DNA from: Cornus controversa
Lineage: Eukaryota; Streptophyta; Magnoliopsida; Cornales; Cornaceae
Direction: 5' to 3'
DNA length: 64,000 bases
Assembly: GCA_026545225.1 (NCBI GenBank)
Contig: CM048846.1
Span: forward strand, 39,939,501 to 40,003,500
In this document: positions 22,099-31,878 of the stretch, one piece after another
Layout of the letters: every line of letters begins with the position of its first letter
Position numbering within the stretch: position 1 is the first letter of the stretch
Program-made: the position numbers and the translations under genes
The notes under the pieces: model-generated
Databases searched by the model: none
Told to the model about the DNA's origin: nothing
Seen by the model: the letters and a program-made list of their open reading frames with translations, nothing else

Positions 22099-23853
22099 GG
22101 CTTACTTGGTTTGCAATTGGAAAATAGTTTTCAGTTTTCAGTTTTTTCAGTCAGTTTTTAGAGAATCAAAACAGAAAATAGTTTCTAATTTTTTTTATTT
22201 TAAAAATCTGCTTGGTTGGTAAAACTACAAAACAGTTTTCAGAAAACAAAAACTCATAAATCTACTTGGTTGTTTCTACTGACCAGTTTTCGAAGAATAA
22301 TTTTTACTTTATTTTTCTTAAATCTAATAATGCAATTTTTATTAATAAGTGTTAGAGGTGCATTACTTTTAAGCTAGTATTTTTAACTTAATAAATATAC
22401 TTGGTACTAAAAATAATTTTCTGAACAAATAAAATAACAAAAATTGCGCACAACTATAATAAAAAATAATTTTCACTAATTAAAGTAATTCTCAAATTAT
22501 ATCAAACAAATGAAAGAAATACAATTTGATTTTATTTTTTGTGAAAATTAACCAAATTGTATATCAACTTAGGTTAAAAGCCAGAAAATTAACCAAATTG
22601 TATATCAACCTAGGTCAAAATTAACCAAATTGTATCCCCAGTATATCAACCTAGGTCAAAATTAACCAAATTGTATCCCCACACCCACCACAAACAAAAA
22701 CTAGAATAAATTCCAGTTAGATGTTTGTCATCAAACCTTTCTTATATTTTATTTTTTTCTTTCGACAAGAATTAATGAAGTTAAGGCAACATCCATGGAT
22801 ATAATCCACATTATGATTTTACACTTGATTACAGTTCACACTACAATCTGTGACATGAATCTTCATTACACTACACTGAAAAAATACTTGAAACTTGAAT
22901 TCAATAAACAATCAATACCAAACAGGTCTCTCATTCACTCAAAAACATAACAAATAACCTTCGCTTAATCCGAAGAGAACACTTATCTGAATCCAACACA
23001 GTTGATTTTTAACCAAAATAAAGTAAAGAACACAATGCGGTACCAAATTTTGAATCTAGTACTATCATTGTTAAAGATTGAATTCAAATAAGATCTCATT
23101 GTAATAAACCAAATAATTTAAAATGAAGCAAGAAAAAAAAAACTCTAAGGCAATCAAAATTATAGCTGGTGAAGGAGATCTAGTGGTCTTCGAAGACAGA
23201 ATTGCAGGCCTATTGTTATTGCCATTGACTGGTTGGGGACGAGATGGAGGCTGAGGAGTAGTGAGTCAGAACCCTAAGTCTTCATCCTCTTCATCGTCTT
23301 CGTAATCATTGTTGGTCAACTGAGAAGCCATGACCTGAGCGAGCCGCAGTGATGACAACATTAATGGTGACGGCGACAGAGGCTTGTCGGTATGAATGTC
23401 GTCGGAGGTGGAAGAAGAGGCGAAAGAGGTGGAGGAGAAGAAATCATCATCGGAAGGTGGTTTGGGAGGTGATGATGAGTTGAGAAGAGTATCATCAGCA
23501 ACAACAAAAGATATAGGAGCTATAGTTGGAGAATCTAATTGTGATAACATAGAGATGTCTTCTATGTTATATGTTTTTGTAGAGAGAGAGAGATGAGAGA
23601 GAACAACGTAATAAACGAGGGTTGGGGTGTTCATAATTTTTAAGTAGCCTCCTCCATTCTTCGTGTTTTCATTCGGTTCCCAAAATTCCAAAAATAGCTT
23701 TTAGTTGTTCTCTAAAGGGGTATACTCTTGTAACTCAATTTCCTAAAAACTATTCTCCAAAAATAGTTCCAAGCAAGCCAAAAACTATGTTTTGGGATTT
23801 TTTTAACTCATAAAACAGAAAATAGTTTTATGAGATACAAACCAAGCAAGGCC
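22099..23853. mobile_element. Non-autonomous TIR transposon carrying a gene fragment
   Basis: The left end GGCTTACTTGGTTTG and the inverted right end GGCCTTGCTTGGTTTG match, and both are followed by AAAATAGTTTT-type subterminal text. Inside are four tandem copies of AAATTAACCAAATTGTAT (22543-22680) and a minus-strand coding-looking fragment at 23160-23691. No transposase and no clear target duplication are seen. The ends resemble those of PIF/Harbinger or hAT-like plant elements. The class is uncertain. Confidence 0.6.
23160..23691 (-). pseudogene. Captured host-gene fragment, tentatively SCD2-like
   Basis: The minus-strand frame 23691-23266 gives 141 codons. Its C-terminal part reads RLAQVMASQ followed by an acidic run ending DEDLGF, then a stop. 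In another frame just downstream (23265-23160) a Pro/Ser-rich stretch continues with KTTRSPSPA, as if one frameshift broke a longer protein. From memory of the family, RLAQVMA followed by an acidic run recalls the N-terminal region of the plant coiled-coil protein SCD2 (clathrin/exocyst-linked trafficking in cytokinesis). That is recall, not a search. The Ser-rich N-terminal part is uninformative. It could equally be an unrelated low-complexity frame. Confidence 0.35.
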
Positions 23854-25036
23854 GGACATTTTCAACTTCAAAACTATATTTTTCGTAAAAATCACTCTCT
23901 TCGACTTTCAAAACCCCATTTTGGTAAAAACATTTATTTTCGATTTCAAAATCATAATTTTTGTAAAACAAATCACTCTCTTCGTAAAACCGGATCATTG
24001 TTATTGTGAATTCTGAATATTTAAAAGTTGGATTTTAGGTGTTGAATAAAAAAATTAATTGTAAACTAATTTATTTTTTATTTTATTTTTTAATTTTAAG
24101 TGCTAAGTGAAGCCACCATCACTTAAATCCCATTTCATGTGATGCTTATTTTTTAAATGATATTCAAATTGTGTTGTTAAATACACTTAATTGGATAAGC
24201 ACTTTAATTAATTCAGAGTGCTGAATTAGGTTATTAAGTATCACCCTAATTAATGTATTTTTATTAATTTTAATGTTAGATTGGATAGCTATTGATGTGC
24301 AAACCAATCCATATGAGATAGAGGCAAAGATGATGATGGCGAGTGTTAGAATGGATATGTAATCAAAAGTAATTGAAGATAGTCCTATTTTCACCCATTT
24401 AGTCCCTATTTGACAACCAACTTTTTGTAAAATTTTTTGTGATAAAGAATTTATTATTATTATTATTTTACTTACAAAAAAATAATTTATTCTTATTCCA
24501 GTGGATATGACCTTCATATGATGATTTAACTATGATAGTTCAAATTCTGATGATGGAATAAAAACTCTTATTTTTCATGTTATTGACTCTCATAATCCCC
24601 CCAATCCAAATGTTTTGTTTTTGAATTTGGGATCATTGATGGTATTAAAAATATAGTCAAACCTAAAAAGTAATTTATCCTTAAATAGGAGTCTATTTGT
24701 TAAGTTAAGAATGACATTGGATTTAGAATAAGGCCATGTTTGGAGAAACTTCCTGATTCTAAAATTCCTTCAATTTTAAAGTTTTTTGAAAAATGCCTTC
24801 AATAAAAGGAATTTAAAAGAAAAAAGTTGTTTGGAGGATGCAGTTTTTGAAATTCCTTCCACAAGTAACATAGTTTTAACTTGACAATTTTATCTTTAAT
24901 AATTACTCTCAATAGGCAAGTTTCACGAAATAACAGGAGTCAAAATTGTCTATAAAATTTGTTACTTAAAATAATTTTGGCTTCCTTCCAGAAGTAAATT
25001 TTTTCTGCTTCCTTAGAATGGGCCTTTTAGAACTTT
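23854..25036. other. Non-coding AT-rich stretch
   Basis: No gene found. The first 140 bp continue the TTTTCATAAAA repeat block. A segment from about 24745 (GGCCATGTTTGGAGAAACTTCC) resembles the start of a MITE, but I could not find a matching inverted end. The minus-strand frame at 24164-24517 is Ile-rich with no recognisable family. Confidence 0.45.
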
Positions 25037-25055
25037 GGGGATTGCTTGGTTTGTT

Positions 25056-25085
25056 ACTCCCAAAACAGTTTTCTGTTTTGGGAGT
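25056..25085. other. Perfect 13-bp hairpin next to the transposon left end
   Basis: ACTCCCAAAACAG and CTGTTTTGGGAGT are exact inverted copies separated by TTTT. Confidence 0.9.
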
Positions 25086-25460
25086 TAAAAAAAATTGAAA
25101 ACAATTATTTTATTCTACTTGGATATCATTTATGGAAACAGTTTTTATAAAACTGAGTTTACATAGTTCATAAATTCAGAGAAGAACTAAAAGTTGTTTT
25201 TCAATATTTTGAGAACACGGAGATACAATACTTGAACTTAAAAAATACGGAACTGAAGCTAGGTCGTTTATAACACCTCTTCTCTCCAACCGCAACACCT
25301 CAGCCACATCACCTCTTCTCTCCAATGGCTCTTTCTCTCTCCTTCAAGCTCTATCTCTACAACATCTCTCTCCTTCTTCAAGCTTTATCTCTGCAACATC
25401 TCTCATTTTTCAAGCTTTATTTTTGCAATATCTATCTCCTTCAAAGGGTTTCTCTATTTA

Positions 25461-25700
25461 GGTAAAACAAACTTCTTCTTTTCTCTCTCTCCTTTTGAAT
25501 CCCTAAATCTAGGGACCAATATTTTTACTAATTTGTTATATTTATGTCTTTTAGGGCTGATATTTGACCTGCTTCAAGGGCTTTCCTTGATCAGGTAAAA
25601 TAAACTTTTTGTTCTCTCTCTCTCCTTTTGAATACCTAAATCTAGGGACCAATATTTTTACTAATCTGTTAGATTTATGTCTTTTAGAGTTGATATTGAA
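25461..25700 (+). repeat. Tandem duplication of 133 bp
   Basis: The block beginning GGTAAAACAAACTT (about 25460), passing through CCTAAATCTAGGGACCAATA, recurs from about 25593 with a few changes. Each copy starts after an AG|GT-like border and ends in TTTAG, which would suit a duplicated intron in the leader of the transposon gene. Confidence 0.75.
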
Positions 25701-27740
25701 AGTTTTTTCTCTGTTTATCCTACATGATTTATCATATATATTGGATATAATTAATATGAATGTTGTTAGATGACTGTGATGATGATTTGTTCTAGTTGGG
25801 AACTTGTAAATCCAATTCCTGTGCTAATTATGTTTGAACCTTTAATGCTTAAGTTGTGTTATGTTGACATAAATTTTAAGGTACCTCAACTAAATTTTCA
25901 AAAGTAAATTTCAACTACACTACCAGATGCCAATGGATATACATCTTACTTTCCTTTAGCACCCCATTAAATTAACCTAACCACATGTCATAGACATTAG
26001 ATCAAATATATAATATGTAGATGCTTGGTGTAGCAGGATGTGCTTCAAAATGAAGAGTAATACAGATTAGATTTTTTTATTTTTCTGTGTGGGTTGAGGG
26101 ATAATAAAACAACTGAGATTAGTAGATGAGCTTTTAGGCTAAGAAATCTTACTTATATACCCAAAATGAGGAGTAGATGAGCACCAAATTAAGACCAACT
26201 TTGGTTGAACCTTCAAACCCAATAACATTAATTTATAAATAAATGACTTCATGCTGTCCGGCCAACTTTACCTACTTTTCTAGATTGCAATTTTATAAGC
26301 CAATTCTAAAGACCTCCATGAAATTTCTATAACAGCATTAACCTCTCTTTAGTGAATGGTAAAGTTGTCATATAGCTCTTCTTTATTAGCTAAGTGAACA
26401 GTAAGCTTGGTTGCTGTCTAGTGGCTTCATCATTTGTCTGTGTCGTGCCAAGCCAATAATAGTTCTCTAGTGGCACAACATCATAAAGTATTACTGCAGG
26501 CAAAATGCTGATCCATCAAAGTCAATTCTTTGTTTCAAAGTCATGCTTGGCTGATATGCAGCAATGCATTAGATATAAGTCTCAAAAAGTTATAAAGAAT
26601 GATGTAAAAGTTAGAAGAAAAAAATAAAATGCAAAATGGATACATCACATATAGTCTGAATGCTCTATAGGACATTCCTCTCTCTCCAAACACAATAAAC
26701 AGCTAAAGCATGGAACATGATCTTGTCAAAACATAGGCTTAATGCAGGAACTTCAAAGGCACCACTCTGCAGCTAGAGTTCTAGATTCTCTAGTGTCTTT
26801 CACTTTTGGTATTAGTTCTTCAAAGGAGGATAGATTCTCTAGTAAAAAGAACATCAGATTAGGACAGCATAGAATTAATTTTCCAAATGTTGGATAGACA
26901 TATATATGATGTTGTAAGCGTCATGTCCTGCACTGCAATGTTATGAGCTGGTGGTAAAAATGCAGTATTATCAGTTTCTCATGGTGCACTAAGAGGAGGT
27001 AAAAAGTTTCAAGCAGTTTTCTCTTAGCATAAAGAAATTTGAAACTTTTAGTGAACATAGACAAGTGAGGGATTGCACTGAGCTACTCCCTTTAATCCTT
27101 AATTATCCAAATTAAGAGGAAAAGTTTTCCAGTCTGCAAAACCTCAGGACTGATACTTTCGGTTTTATACATTGATATATTGTATCTGCTTAAGGTCTTC
27201 TTGCAACTATAGATTTTGCAGAAAGGCTATAATGAAAGAGTTCACACTTCTCTAAATGAGACAATGAAGAATTTTAAGCCAAATAATAATAATAATAATA
27301 TTAATAATAGGTTAAGAGGCAATCAGTAAAAGGTCACACTGTTTAGTATAGTCCTCATTGTACATTACTCTTGTCAATATAGTGTTTCAAGTAGATATTG
27401 TACATAGATTAAGTTAATGATCAATATCACTTGAAATGATCTCTTTTTACAACCCAAGTTTAATATACTTCAGGATAAAATAAGAGAAAAAAAAGATTGG
27501 TTTTTGAATGTTTTTTTGATCGTAAAAATGGCAACTGATTGAGAATTCTTTGGCAATATAAATTTTAGTTAGATCTGTTGATTTCTCCATGTACAATAGC
27601 ACTTTCAACTCAAAATTCGATTTAGCAACATGGCTCAAAATATTTATCAAATGCAAATTTAGATTTATACATGTTTTATTGAATTTTGATTTCAAAAATT
27701 CGATGGTTTTCGAAATTCCTGATGTTGAGGAGTCAGCTCT

Positions 27741-28725
27741 ATGGCCTTCACAATTGGAAAAAGTTTTATTGACGTAATGGTTGATGAGGTTAACAAGGGA
27801 AATATTCCATCTGAAATATTCACTGCTAAGTGTTGGAAACAAATTAGGGAGGAATTTCAAAAAAGGACTACCCACAATTATACTGTGAAACAGCTAAAGC
27901 AAAAATATAATCGGTTACGCATAAAGCATTGTGAGTTTTCAACTCTATTGAACGAGTCGACTGCATTTGGTTGGAATTCAGAAACAAACACTGTGACTGC
28001 AGATGAAGAAAGTTGGCAAAGATATTTGCGGGTAAAAAAAAAATTAAATTCATTATTTTACAATAATTAGTCAAATTTTTTTAGTATGTTTATTTATACT
28101 ATATTATTTTCTTTAACACGTCCATCCCTATGCTAAATGTTTTCGGAGAAAGGGTTGTGAGAATTACAGATTATTGGCAGTCATTTTCAATAGGTTGACT
28201 GCTACTGGACAACTTCATTATGCATCCACTCAAGATCCACCTAATCCAGACGAAGAGTGAGAGTTGGAGGAAGAGTTTCTCAATGCAGGTGTCTATGTTA
28301 ATGAAACCAATGAGGGGCAAGATGATTCAGAAAATGTTATAGCTGAAGGCAGCAATCGTTGTCGTTGTAACTCCACACCCATTGAACGTCGTGGGAAAAA
28401 AGAGTGTAAAAAGGATTCAATGGTTGATGCTATTAGTTTCTTTGCTGAGGCTTCTAAAGCAAGGACTGAGGCTTCTAAAGCAAGGACTAAAGTTTCTAAA
28501 GCAAGGACGGAAGCTTATGAAGCTAAGGCAGAGAGATATAAGAAAATGACACCAAATCAAGAGGCGACTAGCTCACCACCTAAAAATCAACATTCTCTTT
28601 CTCGATGCATTGAAATCCTTGATTCAATTGATGGGGCTGGAGAAAAGTTCAAGGAAGAGCACTATAGAGAATTGTTCGTTAACATGGCTATTTCGAGGAA
28701 GCTTGCTTGGTTGAACAGCTTGTAG
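27741..28725 (+). pseudogene. Myb/SANT-like DNA-binding protein of the Harbinger element
   Basis: The first part (27760-28034) is a Myb/SANT-like domain of the PF12776 type, with the F.D.MVDEVNKGN opening, the CWKQIREEF helix and the FGWNSETN..T.DEESW closing segment. After a probable intron (28035-28119) whose acceptor has lost its AG, the frame resumes with HPYAKCFRRKG and the ASTQDPPNPDEE segment, then meets an in-frame TGA at 28258-28260. The rest (28261-28725) is open and holds three to four copies of a SKARTEA unit, likely helical. In this superfamily the protein binds element ends and imports the transposase. A frameshift also seems to precede the domain near 27760. Non-functional. Confidence 0.8.
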
Positions 28726-29043
28726 ATGACAAATTTGTTTACTTGGGTGGTTGCTTTTTAGTATGATTTTGTTTATGGATATCCGCATGTGACTTGAAAC
28801 AATATTTAGTTTTATGTGTCGTTGAACTATTTTTATTTTCATGCATGTGACCTTATGTTATGTTATATTTCTGTGCAGACAATTTATTATGTTTTATGTT
28901 ATGAAAATTTAAGTGTAGTTTATCTTCATTTCTTATATAGTTAATGTTTGATGGTGATCATGATAAATTTAGTTGGTTAATTTTATTGATGAAATAATTT
29001 ATACAGATTATTGAAAATTTGTTCAGGTTGTTGGAAAAGCAAA
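28726..29043. other. Spacer between the two Harbinger genes
   Basis: AT-rich, no frame of note. It probably contains the 3' end of the Myb-like transcript and the start region of the transposase gene. Confidence 0.6.
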
Positions 29044-30390
29044 ATGGAAGACACATATATGAGTGACACATCATCATCATCATCATCATCTAGTGATTCA
29101 AAAGAAGAAGATCTTGACGAATTCTTAGATTATATGGCTATGAATTTGTTGTTGGAGTTTGAAAATTCCTTTCGGGCAAAGGTACCTAAACGAACTTCAG
29201 GATTAACAGGTCATGAGTATACTATGGAATTACTGAATGATCATAGCAGGTTTTATAAATCTTTGTCGAATATTGAGAGAATGTCAATTGTTGGAAGATA
29301 CACATACAATTTCAATTGAGGAGTCAATGACAATATTTTTGTTCATTATAGGACATAATATTCGTCATGAACGTTTTCCACATTCTGGTGAAACAGTTTC
29401 AAGATATTTTAAGCTCATATTGAGAGTAATATGTCGCCTAGGAAAAAACCTCATATGTCCATCACAAAACAGTGATGTGCCTTCTCATATACTCCATAGT
29501 TCCAAATATTATCATTGGTTTCAGGTATTACTTTCCTTTACTTGAAATGTATTAATTCATTTTATAACCTCTTTTTATGTATTTTGTTTTAACTTAATTT
29601 ATCATAGAAATGCATTGGAATAATTGATGGCACACATGTAAGTGCTTTTGCACCTGCCAGCAAACAAACTCTTTATAGAGGAAGAAAGGCTATCGTGACA
29701 CAAAATGTTATGTGTGCTTGCTCATTTGATATGATTTTTACTTTCGTTTACGTGGGATGGGAGGGTACAGCAAATTAATGACTTGAGGGTTTTTCTTGAT
29801 GCAATTACAAGAGCTGTTGCACGATTTCCTGTACCAACTGATGGTAATACCTATGTCTTTCTAACATTAATAGTATCATATTATAAATTATTACCCGAAT
29901 AAAATTTAATTAATATTTTGTAGGAAAATATTATGTAGTTGATTCTGGTTATCCATACACAAAAGGATTTTTTCCTCCACATCGTGGTCAAAGATATCAT
30001 CTACAAGACTATAGGGGTAGCAATCGGCAATCACATGGTGCAAATGAGTTGTTTAACTATCGGCATTCATCACTTCGTAATGTCATTGAACGTTGCTTTG
30101 GTGTTCTAAAAGCTCATTTTCCTATTTTAAAGCTTATGCCTTCTTATAAATTGAGTAGACAACGACTCATAGTAACCGCTTGTTGTACGATTCACAATTT
30201 TATTCGTCAAAATGCATTAGATGATACTTTTTTTATGCAGTTTGGAGAAGAAGATGTTAATGTCATTGATGGGGGGAATGGTAACAGTAGTGGCTATAGT
30301 ATATTGAATCGTTTCACCTTATCTGATGATGGTGCGATACAGATGACTGCCTATAAAAATCACATAAATAAAGTCAATGAAAGTGGATAG
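29044..30390 (+). pseudogene. PIF/Harbinger DDE transposase (HARBI1-like), frameshifted
   Basis: The start chosen is the ATG at 29044, followed by a Ser run. Exon 1 runs to 29524, exon 2 29608-29843 and exon 3 29924-30390, with GT-AG borders that keep frame. The DDE_4-type catalytic core is recognisable: D in GIIDGTH (about 29617-29637), D in VVDSGYP (about 29938-29958) and E in NVIERCF (about 30079-30099). A deletion and frameshift near 29262 removes part of the helix before the LCR.LRE segment. A 4-bp insertion, TAAT, near 29776 breaks exon 2. The last 113 codons are open. The protein would have cut and pasted the element, preferring TTA/TAA targets. Confidence 0.87.
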
Positions 30391-30580
30391 GAGAGTCCGT
30401 TCGGTTTCATTGAATATGGAAGTTAGGATAAATTGGGATGTCTAAAGTAATTTTATAGTAATATTTAAAAATAATATTAAATACAACAATATTTTAACTA
30501 ATATATACAGATACATACTTGTATAATTAATTAGTACTTGTATCAATTTACAAATCAAAACAACTAGAGAGTATATATTT

Positions 30581-31455
30581 AGGTTAAGTGCAAAAAACCC
30601 ATTGGCTATATACAGAATGTGCAAAAAATACCTTTGCAATTTAGTATACTCATATAACCTCCCACTAGTTGTCTCCGATGAGCAAATACCCATCTCCAAC
30701 GACTTTCTGTTCAAAAATACCCGTTGACCGTCATGTTTGACTTATTTTTTTTTTAAATTTGAAATTACCCTTTGTACTTTAGGGTAAAGTGCAAAAAACT
30801 CCATCACTATATTGAAAATGTGAAAAAAAAATCCCTCGCTATATATAAAATGTGCAAATAACCCCCCTCCCCCCCGGATATTCAATTAACCCCTTACAAT
30901 TTTCAAATTGTGCAAATAAGGGCAAATCTTCAATTTGTATGTACCGAAATTAGAAAATGATAAAAATAACTACAATATTAAAAAATATATAATAATATGT
31001 AAAATGTACAAAATGGACAAGGAGTTTTTCAAACAATAAAAGAGCTATTTGCACATTTTCTATATAGCGAGAGATTTTTTTTTTGCACTTCACCCTATAA
31101 TGCACAAAAGGTAATCTCAAAATTAAATTTTTTTTTTAACAGAAATTCGTTGGAGGGGGGTATTTGCTCATCGAAGACAATTAGTGGAGGGGGGATATAT
31201 GAGCATACTAAATTGCATGTGTTTTTTTTTTATATTTCGTATATAGCGAGAGTGTTTTTTGCACTTACCTTTTTTTTTAATACTATAAGGGTATTATTGT
31301 TATTTTTTAATTTCAGTACCGAAAAATTGACAATTTGAAAACTGTAGGAGGTTATTTGCATAATTTAAAATTTGTAAGGAGTTATTTGAATGTCAAAGGG
31401 AATATTTACACATTCTATATATAGCTATGATTTTTTTTTTTTTTGCACATAACCT
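30581..31455. mobile_element. MITE containing a second MITE of the same family
   Basis: The outer left end AGGTTAAGTGCAAAAAACCC and the right end (inverted AGGTTATGTGCAAAAA) match, and both continue with ATATA.AGAATGTG.AAA. Flanks GTATATATTT (30571-30580) and GTATATTTTT (31456-31465) form a probable 10-bp target duplication with one mismatch. Inside, TAGGGTAAAGTGCAAAAAACT (30779) and its inverse (about 31062-31102) bound a nested copy of about 320 bp. A further single inverted end lies at about 31235-31272. Confidence 0.75.
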
Positions 31456-31489
31456 GTATATTTTTGGGTGATTGGTTTACAGTATACTA

Positions 31490-31878
31490 ACTATACCAGG
31501 CCAGGGCTAAAGTCTTTAGCCGGGCCAAGTTTGGGGCCTCGTTAAAGTTCTTTTCAAAAACAGTTGGGCTCGTTTAACAATTTGGGCTCTTCTTGTTCCT
31601 TGTATGTTCAGTTGTTCACCAAATCCTTCACATTCCCTTAAAACCACCATCTTTTAAGAAATTCCATCAAAGTCACGTTTTCCAGATAGAGAGGATCAAA
31701 TCAATCAATCAATAGCAACCCCTCCCTTCTCTCTCCCATCTCAAAAACCCTAAAAAGCATTTCTAGGGTTTCGACCTTTCGTTCGTCTGAGCAAATTTCG
31801 GGCCATTGATAAGCTCACCAGTGGTTGCACATCTTCAAGGTGACTGATCAGACCTTGAAGAAGATAAAATTGAAGAGA
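31490..31878 (+). promoter_or_regulatory. Promoter and 5' UTR of the RBM39-like gene
   Basis: Two TGGGCT site II elements (31565-31570 and 31583-31588) are followed by a telo-box AAACCCTAA (31745-31753) and an inverse AGGGTTT (31765-31771). In plants this pairing is typical of highly expressed housekeeping genes bound by TCP-type factors. CT-rich runs occur at 31720-31740. No TATA box is evident. No ATG occurs in the last part of the leader before 31879. Confidence 0.6.

Larger units (their letters stand above)
25037..30425 (+). mobile_element. PIF/Harbinger element with Myb-like and transposase genes, decayed
   Basis: The two genes typical of plant PIF/Harbinger elements lie in the same direction: a Myb/SANT-like DNA-binding protein (27741-28725) and a DDE transposase (29044-30390). 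A plausible left end, GGGGATTGCTTGGTTTG at 25037, is followed at once by a perfect 13-bp hairpin (25056-25085). CT-rich leader DNA at 25300-25700 contains a 133-bp tandem duplication. No matching inverted right end was found after 30390, so that end is lost or diverged. The 25.7-27.7 kb interior shows no gene, only AT-rich DNA with an AAT run at 27284-27305. Confidence 0.6.

Noticed and set aside
24745..25030. MITE beginning GGCCATGTTTGGAGAAACTTCC
   Set aside because: No matching inverted end or target duplication could be found.
27447..27875. 142-codon minus-strand frame overlapping the Myb-like gene
   Set aside because: It lies opposite the recognisable Myb/SANT domain and resembles no family.
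30391..30580. Right end of the Harbinger element
   Set aside because: The only candidate phrase (GTTCGGTTTCATTG, about 30399) is in direct, not inverted, orientation relative to the left end.
31825..31878. Upstream in-frame start at 31825 for the RBM39-like protein
   Set aside because: It would use a TTG codon. The first ATG is at 31879 and gives the family's usual N-terminus.
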